Source: Phallus indusiatus (taxonomy: Eukaryota; Basidiomycota; Agaricomycetes; Phallales; Phallaceae). From it: DNA of 64,000 nucleotides. Position 1 is the stretch's first letter. Each line of letters opens with the position of its first letter. Below the pieces are notes generated by a model that was not told the DNA's origin, made no database searches, and was given only the letters and a program-made list of their open reading frames with translations. The stretch covers positions 1-64,000 of the forward strand of contig JAQFWX010000156.1 in NCBI GenBank assembly GCA_027605045.1, given 5' to 3'. Of the stretch, positions 26,442 through 38,020 are shown piece after piece. Both the position numbers and the translations under genes were made by a program.

Positions 26442-26786
26442 ATATTAATTAATCATGATTGGAGAAGAAACTATATTACCATCTGTTCTTGATCTGCAAC
26501 TATCAATCAATTCGACCTTTTTCTCATTGCATTATTTTGCTTTATGTTCCGGTCTCTTGTTCAAAATGTGCATATATAGAAACAAATAACTTAAAAATTT
26601 CGTTTCCGTGCTCAATCAACAAAAATTTTGGGGTATCGCTAAAGTTCAATAATAAATTCCATTCATGCATTTTCTTTTCCTTTTCTCTTGTATATCGCAC
26701 ATGGGCTTTTGTAGGAGAAAGAGAGAACAAGATAACAATCAAATAGACCTTAAATACCTATACAACGTCTTTTCTTTTTGGTACCG
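26442..26786. other. Convergent intergenic region
   Basis: AT-rich 345 bp between the ends of the disordered-protein gene and OST1; 3' UTRs expected. Confidence 0.5.
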
Positions 26787-28545
26787 TCATTTTGACTTTA
26801 CATCTGATTCACCGTGGATTCGAGGATCGACACGTTTGACGACTAAGCCGATCAAGAAAATGGTGATGAAGGCTACGCTAACTGCGATAGGCTTTTTGAG
26901 ATGTGAGCTGAAAGGAACGCGGTATGATACCTGAAAAAGGATGGGTTAGACGGTCGGACACTAGTAAACATAAAACAGAAATGAACGAACGTAGACTGAT
27001 CCGGTGTGATAGTCTGTTACACCTTTCTTGGTGAGAACAACAGTTGGACGACCGGTTGTATCGAGATAGGTGATATGATTGATTGTTTCTACAGAGTCCA
27101 TGGTAAACGGTGTATAGACGGTAATATCCCTGGAAAAGAACATTATGATCGCTTCACTGCGGAAAAAACTGGTTCAAAGCTTACGTGGCGGCTTCAGGAA
27201 GGACGATTCTGACTTCAGCTTCGTCAACGCTTGCTGTAGGAATTGGAGTCCAGAATGGCACGGAAAGGATATGCAAGTTTTGAGATCTGTCATAACGCAC
27301 GGAGTCGCGCAAAGGAGCGTCCCAGCCAAGAGTAAAGTTGTATGTCCATCCACCCATGATAGGGTAGCGTGGTTTGAACTCAAGAGTGCTCCATTGTATA
27401 TTAGAGGACTTCTGTAGAAGAACTTTTGAAGGAACAGGAGCAGGACGGAAATGCGAAGTAGAGACGTTCCCGTTCAAATCATAGAAGTAGGGAGAAGAAA
27501 TGCCTTTTGGAAGGTGTAACTTGAATTCAGTCAAGATTCCGGGAGTTGGAAGGTGATTGTAAAGCATAACTTGATGGGTCAATCTAGAGAACTGTCCCTT
27601 TAGTTTAGCACCGTCGTTCAGTAGATGAATTTCGTCTTGGACGTTGAGGTTTGAGCCCCAGTGGCTTATCTCGACACTTCTGTTGAGAGACAGAAGACGA
27701 AGGACCGGAGAAGACACGTCATAACGGATTGAGATGGGGACCTGGTTGTCTGATTGGAATGTAGAAGTCGTCGATGGGGGAAGAGAGCTAAAAGGACCAT
27801 ATGTAATTGTTGCTCCAGATTTGACGGGTCCTGAGTTTCCAGAGACGTCAAAAGGCGATGTATAGTTGTCTGCCGGAGTTGTGTAACTATGAACTTCAGG
27901 CGATGGAGGACTAAAGATAAGTATTAAGCACATATGTCTCGTGTATTCGAACAACTGTAATTTGCTCACCGAACTTTGGTCCTTTGGGATTTCGTGGCGT
28001 AAGGACTTACAACAAACAGGTCGGTAGTATATTTTAGTGAGTGTGGAGCGTCTTGTGCTGCTGTCGCCGGGACAGGTACGCCCGCGTTTGACTGGACAGT
28101 TTCAAATTCCAATTGTATCTCTTCAGCTGCATTCAAAGTTTTTGGGAGCGTCGCTTTGTAAAGGTATGATCGACTATAATAAATGTTGAGATTAATATAC
28201 AAACCGCAAGCAAAAGATACCAAGAAGACCGATATACCTCTCCTTGTCGTACACGGCCTCTTCCAAGCTAAGGACCGTCCTCTCATCCTCTCCCTTGGAC
28301 CGTAACAAAGCCTCCGCCCAAGTAGTTCGCCGCCCATCTTGCTCTCCAAGTGCAAATGTGTAATCGCGAACACCGTTTTCTAACGCACGCACAGTATAGC
28401 GTGTCGAAACGTGCGTCAACGCTCCGTCCAGTTCAATTGTTCGGATAATGGCATTATTTTCAACAATCAAAGAAGTTGTCTGCGCCGCATTGGCAAAATA
28501 AAAGAAAAGAGAGTAAAATAACGGTGTTGTCGTGACCCAGCGCAT
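26787..28545 (-). CDS. OST1: Oligosaccharyltransferase subunit OST1 (ribophorin I)
   Basis: ER membrane subunit of the complex that N-glycosylates nascent proteins. Five exons (28238-28545, 27970-28173, 27185-27910, 26991-27129, 26787-26930) give 506 residues, the normal size. Signal peptide MRWVTTTPLFYSLFFYFANA, then ribophorin I landmarks: YTVRALENGVRDYTFALGE, DLFVVSPYATKSQRTKVR, VEISHWGSNLNVQDEIHLLN, LKLHLPKGISSPYFYDLNGN, FKPRYPIMGGWTYNFTLGW, and the C-terminal membrane helix IAVSVAFITIFLIGLVVKRV with a short cytosolic tail. It lies 163 bp upstream of the next gene on the same strand. Confidence 0.95.
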
Positions 28546-28708
28546 TGCTGTAGTCTATTTAGTTATTTAGTTTTGGTGTCGACGTGGAATGTGCAGCTGC
28601 GTATGTAAGCAGTCCCACGGCTACAACTATTGGACAACTATCCAGAAAACAATTTGAATTTTCAAAAGGGTTGCACGAGTGATGAGGATTATTAACGTTT
28701 GTGTTATA

Positions 28709-29825
28709 TTACCATGCGTATACTGGAGGCATATTTACAAGTGGACGGTCTTCTCGCATTAATCCTGGCGAGCGAATCTTCTTGAGCCGTCTTTCTAAGA
28801 GCATCTGGGCTTTTTCTTCAAGTGTTTTTCCTTCTTTCAATACTACCGTCAAATTTGAATCAGGATGAACGCGAATACCCATTCTACCACGGCCTTTGGG
28901 TTCTATCCTTTTGAGCCTTTTCTTGCCTTTATTCACCCAGGCTTCCGCTTGAGAAAGAATGTCATTGTCAGTAAAGCATTTAAAAAGTATAAGTTTAACC
29001 AAGAAAATACCTACCAACAACTAGTTTGGATCGATCAAGGCTTTTACTTTCAATTGCATGGTTACGCGCAACGACCAACATGTTTTTGACACGCTTGGCC
29101 GCTCTCTTCTGAGAGAAATTCATCTGCAGGATGGCATAATCAATAGGTTTTCCCGATATTTGACGTCCTAGCATGTTCAATTTTCGATGTGAAATCTTGA
29201 AGAAAGATGTTGCAGCTTTTTGCTGTACGACGATCCGTTAGTTGACATTGTTGCGCAACGAAGGGAGACCAAAGCACTTCATACCTGTGTCTTTTTCTGT
29301 GATGGGGTAAAGGACTTCAGCCCGGAAACTTTATCCGATACCATTCCTTCTCCTTTTGAATCCTCCTCTAATAACTTGGGAACTTCGTCGAAAATGCTTC
29401 CTTGCCCTTTCGCTTTGTCAGTCTCCTTCATTATCTCTTCCTCCTTTTTTGTCATCGGCTCTAGCGACGCCGGCATTAGTCTTTCTCTCACCCAGTTGAA
29501 CGGGTTAGCCATCCCACTATTTAATAAAAAAAAGACAACAGTTTATCGTGCACAATTGTTTATAAAGTCAAGAATTCGACATACCGTTTCGAGACCCATT
29601 GCACCCCATTTGACACCACTGGCGGATGTACTCGAGAAATTATTAACGCATTAGCTAAAAGAGCATAAATTCTTTTATTAAACCTTTGAACAGAATAAGA
29701 GTAGAGCTGCAAGCACCTAACTGAAATGTCCGTTTTGTCGCTCGGGATTGCATGGACCAAAACCCTTTTACGTAACAGGCTTTAGTCAGCAAACATAGCA
29801 GCTTCGGCGCTAGCTGCCAGTACAT
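28709..29825 (-). CDS. MRPL22: Mitochondrial large-subunit ribosomal protein uL22m
   Basis: Component of the mitochondrial 54S subunit. Five exons (29772-29825, 29585-29706, 29285-29516, 29015-29222, 28709-28947) sum to 855 nt, 284 residues. The uL22 core is clear: ISGKPIDYAILQMNFSQKRA with KRVKNMLVVARNHA, then AEAWVNKGKKRLKRIEPKGRGRMG and the C-terminal LKEGKTLEEKAQMLLERRL. The N-terminal 50 residues (MYWQLAPKLLCLLTKACY...QRFNKRIYALLANALI) are basic and hydrophobic, fitting a mitochondrial targeting sequence. ATG at 29825 sits in a good context (ACCATG); an in-frame ATG at 29870 would add 15 residues. The insert between the targeting part and the core is Lys/Glu-rich. Confidence 0.88.
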
Positions 29826-30902
29826 GGTACTTTCTCTAAAGTTTTGACGACAATGCACGAATCCCATCATGACTATTAGTCAAATAGTCCTTCTGTAAGT
29901 AAACTCTGAATGAAATTTAACAAAGCAATCTTCTTAGACTGATGCTTAGCCACAACTTTAGCTATCGATCTGAATACACTGGCACTACCTTCTCACATGC
30001 AAATGTCAAGACGATTTTAATTTTTCGGATTCTCGATGAACCTTCAGCGCAAGATCTCAAGATCCCACGGATCTTTGTCCTTAACGCAATCTCAATAGAC
30101 AGCCTCGTCGGAAAAATCAAATGCCGTGGGCTTTGAGTTTGGCACGTTCATAAAATATCAGAGACGCGTATCATGGCACTTTAGTATGACTCCAATTTTT
30201 CCTAAGCTGTGAAACGTAGTTGAAAACAGGAATGTTGAACATATTCATTTGGAATAGCCCACGTCGTTCGTATACAAATTTTTAATATCCCTTGATCATT
30301 GACTTGGCGATCCCATTTCAAGTCTTGCACGTCTAGAGATTTTTTTCTCAAGCTTGAACCCGAACATGAAAACGTGAAGTAAAACTGGTCAATTGACCAA
30401 TTTTATTAGGGTAAATCAGATCGTATGGATAAAATTGGACAGACAGGTTCAGGGGAATATGAGTGGCGAAGAAGCAGTACTCCGTCGTAAGGATCCAGAA
30501 TATACTAATAGCAGACCCAAAGAATTCACACATACACGCGTCTCATAACTTATAAGGCACGTTTTTTCTCACTCTTTGCACTGCGTTGTGTTCTTAAAAA
30601 TCGCCGTGGTTTATGTCAGATTTCCTTAGGCTTCTAATCAGGAAGACCAATATAAAATATTGACACCTCACTCTCACGCTCACTTTAATAGATTGTCTTA
30701 CTTCTGACGACTACTCACAATGTGACAATTTGACTATTATTTTTTATATTGACCTATGTTAATTTGAAATATGTATCGTTGTCCGTATCTTTCAACCAGC
30801 ATACATGAAAGTGAAATCGAACAGGCTACTAGGAAAACTCTAAAACTCTATCCTCAGGCATGGTAGGGAGTCAGCCCGATATCCCCGGTTATCGATTACC
30901 GC
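29826..30902. other. Intergenic region; boundary between conserved and duplicated DNA
   Basis: About 1.1 kb. From about 30725 onward it matches 56510 onward, marking the left end of the peroxygenase segmental duplication. No gene seen. Confidence 0.5.
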
Positions 30903-32371
30903 TCAGTTCCCGAACGGGAAGAGTTGAGTGCAATTTGCTGCGGCAAAGGGTGCGAAAAGGAAACCGAGATTCGCATTAAGATTGTCCTTTAAGATACCTG
31001 TGGGATTCGGATAAAGAGGGAGGAAAATGTTCTGGACGAAATTAGTGTACAGTCCGCATGAGTCACTGAGATTCGGCGAGTTGGGGTCGACAGTGAAAGA
31101 GTTGACGGCAGTTCCGTTATTTTTTCCCGGTTGAGTAGGATGCGCCAAGAAAATTGCGTCGATCGCCTTGTTTAGCATCGAACCGGTTTTCGAGGCATCA
31201 TTACGGTGGAAGCCTTCTGGGAAATGGTGGTCCCGGAAGAAACTCAGTGCATCGTCTATTGGGAGGATACCATCGGCTTTGCGACCGTCGACGAAGAAAA
31301 TAAGTGCGAATGCAGATTCGCCATAAGCTGTGGTGAAACGCGGAGAAAGGATTGAGAACGTTGGGTTAGTCGCGATACTTTCTTGAATACGGGCGAATCG
31401 CAATTCGGCGGCAACTGTCAAGTTGTAATTTCCACCACCGAATGTGTTACTGAAGTTGACGAACTGTTATCGTCGGAGTATTGTTAGATCAAATTCAAAC
31501 AGGCGGTGGATCTGCACTTGAGCTGCTTTACCTGTGAAAAAAGACCGGGATTGAAATCGTGATTATCACCAAAGAAGAAGTCCACTATTAATAAAACATG
31601 GGAATCAGCAAAGGGATGGCTAAAATAAGCTCAAAGAGCGGGACGTACGGCGGGTCATACTGGCATCACCTGTAAAAATGTAATGTAACACGCATGTCAA
31701 GTACCCATGTGAGAAAATGAATGTGCATCAGAAAGAAGAAAAAAAAGGAAGACATTACCTTCGAAAACGGCATGTGTGTCTAATCCTCCAACAATTGCCG
31801 GACTTGGGGGATTGGGACCGGTTGAGTTCGTTTTGCTCCCGATACTCATTAAATTAGTAAGGGGATTGCCATCGACAAGCATAGTGGAGAACGCGAGAAG
31901 GGTCGCCGTTTCGTAGTTCATGCCGAAGCCTTTAATTTGAAATATGTGAGACTGAAAGTTTAATGTCACATATATCATAAGATAGCTAACCTTCTTGAAC
32001 AGCTGTTAAGATTTGGCCTGGAGTTGCGATCCCATTGCGGGGGAGGTACTATAATAGTAAAATTAAATCGGTGAAATCGGACAAAGTACTGCAGTACTTA
32101 CACCATGAGAAGCTAAAGTGTTCAAGCCAGGGCAAGGACCACGAATATCTCCTGGACGAAGAGGCAAAAAGGGATGAGCTGGATCGTTAACCAACTGAAC
32201 AAAGGAAGCATTGATTGGAGGAGGAGGCTGGGGGGTTGGGATGACATTCAACCTCGGAAGGAGAGCCTGGAGCTCTCTCTCTGTCAGACCTGCAAGGGAC
32301 TGGTATTGAGGTATCCCTACAGCTCCAGTGACCAGAGCTACGAGAGGCAAGAGAAAGGAGAATTTTGCCAT
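30903..32371 (-). CDS. Unspecific peroxygenase 1 (heme-thiolate, secreted)
   Basis: Extracellular heme-thiolate enzyme that uses H2O2 to oxygenate aromatic and aliphatic substrates. Six exons (32102-32371, 31991-32048, 31759-31929, 31649-31669, 31532-31584, 30903-31463) give 377 residues, the size of long UPOs such as that of Agrocybe aegerita. Signal peptide MAKFSFLLPLVALVTGAVG; heme ligand motif RGPCPGLNTLASHG (Cys in PCP); acid-base motif FEGDASMTR for the Mg site and catalytic Glu; RFTTAYGESAFALIFFVDGR carrying the conserved Arg and Glu; a late NCTQLFPFGN with the cysteine of the C-terminal disulfide. Several N-glycosylation sites. Exon 4 is only 21 nt. TATA box at 32469-32475 about 98 nt upstream. 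Confidence 0.93.
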
Positions 32372-32468
32372 GAGAAAGATTGCAGGAGTTAAGTTAGGGA
32401 AGGAAGGGACGGTGGTGAATCTGTCAAAGTGTTCAAGTTGTCAGTTAAGAGATGCTCTTTGGCCCCAC

Positions 32469-32475
32469 TTATATA
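32469..32475 (-). promoter_or_regulatory. TATA box of peroxygenase 1
   Basis: TATATAA on the minus strand, about 98 nt before the ATG. The GGCCCCACTT stretch beside it is conserved at the second peroxygenase. Confidence 0.5.
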
Positions 32476-35006
32476 GTGTTCGCGACCGCAAGCATATGAA
32501 TAGTAGCCAGTGGGGAGGTGCATCGCATATGCACGAAGCCTGGCTTCGGAGTTGTTTACAAATTGATGAAATTAATGTCTGCCGCTGATAGAGTCGCCGT
32601 TAATATTGGGATTGAGGTCCGCAGTTGCGTAACCTCCAAATCGATAATGCTGATGCTTCGACCGCTTAATCGAATTATTGTAAGAAATCTGCCATATCTT
32701 AAAGTCTGCAAGCTATCTTATCCAACATTCTGCATGCTACCAGCGAGGAGTCGTCCGTCGAACATATCGTCCTCCAATTGCACGGGATCAAAGACAAGTA
32801 GTAGACGTTCTAACAACCGGCTGCCTGTCAAGCAAGTTTCGAAGAAGCCGATGCCCCGTTCACAGCGGCGACCAATGTCATTAAGCGACGGAGCGTGTGA
32901 TCTACCCTGCGTACAGATTGGCTAGGCAGCCGGTTTTGTCTAAGTACAAGGAACAGCTCGAGCGTTTTAGCCACTTTTCTTCTGCGCGCGTAGTTCAGGA
33001 TAGTGTGGTAAGTCGATCCTGATGTCTAATGCGAGTTCGAAATCTAAAACTGGAAGCTTCAAGCTTCAAATGCCGTAGATCCCCGGTTGAACCTTAACCC
33101 AGACATTCCAGACAGATTGAGTGATTGCTAATACTGGAACGTTGGATAATCAAATCGATGAGGTACTCTAGAACTTCGAAAAAGCCTAACCTGTATCTCA
33201 TTTCTCATTTGAAAGGCACCAAGGAAAAGAACCTTCTTAGGTAGACAAACGATTTCCCTGCCGATTTTAAGCCGATTCCTCCATCCTGTCATATTTGTGC
33301 CGATCATTATCCGCAAGAGGTGTATAGCAATTAGGGCGGAATATCAGTGACACTAAGACGTGCTTCGAGTGCGTACGTACCTGATTGGCTTCACAAGATG
33401 TGGTCATGGCAGCTATAATGTAGATGATGGGCCCGCGTGCAGAGCTGCGGTTTGCGCAGAGTATCGCATACGATAATTAGTCTAGAAGAATACTGAATGA
33501 ACACAGCATTTAACGCACGTACAGGTATACATGCGAAAACGTGCGGAAATGAGCGTTGAGAATATCTGTCAATCGCAGAGGCAGTTGCAACTTTCAAAAA
33601 TTTCGAGATTTAGACGCCATGCCAGGAGCACCGGGACAGCAGCCCGGAGCCGTACTACCACGTCAGCGCCTCCCATGAGTCAGTGTCTGGTTCGAACGTA
33701 CTATACGTAGGAATTGTGAGTCTCAACATAATCAATTAGGAATGATCCAGATAAAAGTATCAGGAATCAGACAGACGAGACTTTCACTCGGTTTGGCATC
33801 CGAACATGAACGCGCGTTGCCGAAATCAAGCCGGAATCACCTCCAATGAAAATTGCGTTCGATAAAGGCTAAAATATTTGGATACTGTCTGAAGCCGGTG
33901 TACCGGTGAGTAGCGAGCATGGTAAGTAATAACTAAGACCGCACCGAAAAAAGAATCCATACTCGTTCAATCCTATTGTCAATCGTATTGTAATGTTTGG
34001 CTATTCTTCATTTGCCACTTTGTTCTATATGTATTTAATAAAATGTTTAGCCGCCACTGTTGATGCGGTACGCTGCGCCAAAGGAACCCTTAAAGGCTCC
34101 ATGGCATAGCCACCAAAAGCGTATGTGAAATCAGCGTACAGCTTTAATGAGTTTTGTTTAAAATTACTATAGCTTTGGCCAAATTGCCAGCGTTGTCCAC
34201 ATTGTATAACGGAGCATCATGAGCACTGGCATGGTTTCTCCCGGGTCATTAAGTGAGTTCAAACAATTGAGTTCAAGCTGATACGAAAATACTGTCCCAA
34301 CTCACAATTATATCGCTCCACTAAGCATTCCTCCAGTATAACAGTTACAGCTGGGTTCTCAAGGGCGTGATGACGAAATTAAACAGTGAGGCACTTTCCG
34401 ACCAAAAATTATTACTCCACTCATTCAAAATCAAAACTACTACTGAGGAGCCAACCAATATGCCTGAATAAATTTATCTTCGTGTGGAACTACCGATATG
34501 ATTGTCGTTCTTTAAAAGGGTAGTTCGGAAATGAGATACCCGCTGAGTCCTGACATATATTTATGTATGCCATCGAAAAAACATACACTTGTTGTAGGAG
34601 TGTTTGCATCACTTGTAGCCTGCGGATCCGAAAAACCAGAAGACCAACCAATTAACTGCTCAGATCTTTGTTGTATGTAGAGTTGATATCCGCCCAATTC
34701 ATTGGGATCAACAAGAGATCATATGGTATGGCAACGCAGTGATGAAGTTGGATGACTCCAAAGTTTTCAGCCTGATTGCTGAATTCTCCTTGTATTCTTA
34801 CTATTTGGATGATTTCTCTTTAGCCAGTAAGAACAATGGGGTTTTTATTATACTTAAGCTCAGAGCTTGAACATCGTTTCCAGGTTATTTGACTCTCATC
34901 TATCAACTATGAAATCCGTATATAAATAAAGCCGTAGTGCATAACTTTATTTTTGATTCATAGCACACTTCACCAAAAATTCCTCTCACATTCACGTTAT
35001 TACACG
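32476..35006. other. Non-coding region between peroxygenase 1 and peptide C
   Basis: To about 33600 it matches 58230-59400. Beyond that it is single-copy in this window. Only weak frames with no coding character were seen. Confidence 0.45.
34919..34928 (+). promoter_or_regulatory. TATA box of peptide C gene
   Basis: TATATAAATA, about 79 nt upstream of the ATG at 35007. Confidence 0.5.
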
Positions 35007-35184
35007 ATGTCTATCACTCGTCTTCTCACATCTGTCTTCCTCATTGCAGCCACTACAGCGATAGCTCTGCCTACAGGTAAATTTTGAGAGTGAATGACCG
35101 AGGCCATTATTAACTGACTTATCAGACGATGCCTCCAAGGAGCTTACTCCTGAACAAGATGCTGGGGAGTTGCCTGGCTTTTAA
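35007..35184 (+). CDS. Small secreted peptide C (ALPT...GF family)
   Basis: Two exons, 35007-35076 and 35126-35184, separated by a 49-nt GTAAAT..CAG intron; 42 residues. Signal peptide MSITRLLTSVFLIAATTAIA, then LPT and an acidic tail (DDASKELTPEQDAGELPGF) without cysteine or basic pairs, ending Gly-Phe. The intron falls in phase 1 directly after ALPT. Peptide D at 62598 has the same 70-nt first exon, the same intron site, and MSI.RL...V at the start, so the two are paralogues. The predicted mature peptide is about 22 residues. It lies in the part of block A absent from block B, 1.1 kb from a DUF6533 membrane-protein gene that converges on it. Function unknown. Confidence 0.72.
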
Positions 35185-36308
35185 ACATAATTGTACGGTC
35201 ATCTCAGGTTTACACTGACATGCTTCAATTTAAATTTACATAAATGCTTTTGGTAGAATATCGCGGTATTTATTCCTAATGTGCTAAGTGTATTTAAAGA
35301 ACGTGATATATGTATTTTCAACTCCTTCCGTTATGTGGTATGTGATCATTGATCACAGAGTATTTGGCATTTCAGCTTGAAGTTGACGACTCAGCTCGGA
35401 TGAAATCCTGTTAGTCTTGATTCGAATTCGCAGCATGCGAGTGGTCGCTGATCGGATGCCAAACGAATATTTGAGACCATTTTTTGAAAAGAACCAGAAG
35501 GTGAACACGACTACCGGGTAATATATAATTAAAGGAAGGCAGTGGCTTTATGCAATGCATAATGACCATCAGCCTCTACTTAGCGCGGAGACGCTTCAAG
35601 ACTTGTTTCTACCTCTTTTACTAAATTGCGATCAGAAGCATGAATTAGCTCTCTTTTCCTCCGAGATTTCGTTTTTAAATTGTTAGTCGCATGTACGCTC
35701 ACCGGGAAGTTCAAGGTTAATTTTGGCCAATTGCTGTAGTCTTCGCAAGCATTTCAAGTTCTTTCTCCACTGGTGAGTCGTCGGTCTCGCCAGGAATATA
35801 TACTCGAATACCACTATTCTTGCACAATTGGAATCAAGTATCAGTATCTACACTATGCTCCGGCGCATCTTGAGAAAGCGCTCGAACGATTTGTTGTAGG
35901 ACGAAATGTTGGTGCACTGCTCTTTCGGTAATACCCGGTAATAATCCACCCCGACCGACGCTAAGACAGCTCTCCAACCACAACCTTAGGCCTCCGTATA
36001 TGCTCAATCCCCGCGTTTTCATTACTCAGATATAGATTATTTGAATTTTTCTTCTTCACCGGAAAAATAATCAGGCTGGTTTCCACACATTTTTATCTTT
36101 TAGATGCTTGCTCTTGCCCGGACCTCTCATTCGCTCTCGCTCTTTGGGACCGGTGTCTAGTTTTACAATTTCAAGGTGAATCTGTGGTTATTCCCTGGTA
36201 ATATATAATAAGTGATGGTGATACAAGGCCGGTGGGTAATATTAATGGCGGACGAGCCTAGCTCTAGTCCCCGTTTCCATTCTACTACATACATAATAGG
36301 GGTACTAC
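35185..36308. other. Non-coding region between peptide C and the DUF6533 gene
   Basis: 35560-35790 and 36100-36308 match 59620-59880 and 60120-60372. A minus-strand frame at 35834-36022 starts with ATG but shows no family and is not counted. Confidence 0.45.
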
Positions 36309-38020
36309 TTAGGCGGAGAAATTCGCGCCATGAACAGGCTCAATATCATTATTAGGCTCATTTCTAGCAGTTCCATCACCACCTGCTCCTATATTTTCCT
36401 GATCGTGATCACCCATACCCGCGATTATGGACTCGTGCACATATTGCAGCATGCTTTGTATATGGAGGGTTGGGAGAGTTACACTTGCAAATTGAATTGC
36501 CGTCGAATTTCGTCGACGAAGATCCAAAGTAAATTCGGCGATTAAAATCGTTGATAATCTTGAAAGCAACGGATACTGAGATTACGACCGGCGGGATGAA
36601 AAAAATAGGGAAAGCTTACGCCTGCTGGAAGGCGGGAATATCTGATATAAAAATTGCCTAGTGTAAATTAAAGTTCAGCATTGAAGTTATCTCTTAAAAA
36701 GGTCGCTTGCATTAGGTGAGACCTAGGAGATGAATATCAAAATCAGCAAGCGGCAAAGGCAAGTTTTGATTAGTTGTTTCAGAATTTCTTACGAATTCAA
36801 GAATTGCGAAAGTAGCGGTAGTAAGGACCACAAAGCTTATTAAAACGAAATAAAATGATGAATAAACAATGGTTGCGTTGGTACATACCAAAACCTCGAT
36901 ATAACTAAGGGCCACTTCAATATGAGGCGCCGTTTGAGAGAATTTCTGGTTGGGAAACTTACGTTGCTTAATCAGGATGGAAACAAGGTCATGGTTGCTT
37001 TTAATACCCGTCTGTCGCTTCAGTTTCCATGTGTCCCACACCTTCCACAAGCATATACCAAAGACGAGAACGTCAATTAAAACGGTATCAATATTAGCTA
37101 AAATATTTAGAAGCTTAATCTCGGCTGAGTTTTTTTATCATGAACATGCAATATAAACGTTGGTATGAAAACGCAAAGACATACCATTCTCAGATACACT
37201 AGATCAATTCGGATGATTAAAGAACAAGACTTCGTGGCAACTCAATTCACTGACGATATGCATCCAGGGAACTTTATCGTGGCTAAATCAAAAAATAATA
37301 AGATTAGCATTGAGACTTCATATTCTTGAATTTATCTTTACTGACTAGAGACGCTCAGAGCGAATCCTCCCAAGAATAAAAAGGCCAGAGCACCAACCAC
37401 AGCTTTATGCTTATGGCAAAGGGAATACGCGCGAGCCACCAATAGACCTGAAAGTCACGTAAAAACAAAACCATACGCGAATTTACTGAATCCGAACCTT
37501 GAATACCAACGTATGTCAGAATAAAGATGGCATTGCCCGCGTTCGCGATGTTATTGCACAAGCTATTCACTTTTCGGTTCTCAAATTTAGTATGATATAA
37601 TTTCAATATCTCACCTTCCAAGCTGTATACAAAAGTTTGAAACAAGTTATGAGTAATATCTCAGTAATAATCCGACTTACTTGCAAAAAAAGTGTTGCGA
37701 ACTGGGTTGTCTGTGTGACAAGGGATCCATATCTCGCGAAAATATAAAGTAAATTTGGAAGACTGAAATGTTTTGACCAGACATATTCTTTTTCTTGGTC
37801 TATGTTCAATATAGCAGTATACAAGAGCAGTGCTGAAGAGTTTGTTTAATAGACGTTAAATGTATGAGTCGAAATAGCAACTTGCCTATGGCGCTAATGG
37901 AGGTAAGTTCCTGGATATAGCTAATTTTCGGGAGAGGGCAGTGAATTACTGAAACGTTTAGTTTTTAGTCAAAATCTCACTTTTGATAAATGTTTTGGAT
38001 GATAAATTGAAGTTCAGCAT
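36309..38020 (-). CDS. DUF6533-type multipass membrane protein
   Basis: Agaricomycete-specific family of about seven membrane helices, function unknown. 5' exons resolved by phase: 37981-38020, 37886-37948, 37681-37832, 37615-37622 (8 nt), 37498-37562, 37342-37447, 37251-37282, 36963-37097. The DUF6533 core is ILNIDQEKEYVWSKHFSLPN plus LLYIFARYGSL, followed by NAIFILTYVGIQGLLVARAY and SLCHKHKAVVGALAFLFLGG, then FGICLWKVWDTWKLKRQ. The C-terminal exon (about 36309-36570) contains ILIAEFTLDLRRRN, matching the family's last helix end. The middle of the 3' half (36570-36960) is tentative. The intron at 37835-37885 begins GCAAGT, a GC-AG intron. A fragment of the same gene type sits at 60373-60673 in block B. 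Confidence 0.65.
37615..37622 (-). other. 8-nt microexon candidate in the DUF6533 gene
   Basis: CTTGGAAG between a TATACAG acceptor and a GTGAGA donor. Including it is the only way to keep phase from the third exon into the SLCNNIANAGNAIF exon. Confidence 0.45.

Larger units (their letters stand above)
30725..36600. repeat. Segmental duplication, copy A (peroxygenase block)
   Basis: Similar by eye to 56510-60680 in the same orientation: 3' flank, the whole peroxygenase gene, its 5' flank to about 33600, then 35560-35790 and 36100-36600. Copy A has about 2 kb (33600-35560), holding secreted peptide C, that copy B lacks. Divergence is moderate and includes small indels, so it is not recent. 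Confidence 0.75.

Noticed and set aside
35834..36022. Minus-strand 62-codon frame with ATG
   Set aside because: Not conserved as a frame in the matching sequence of block B; no features.
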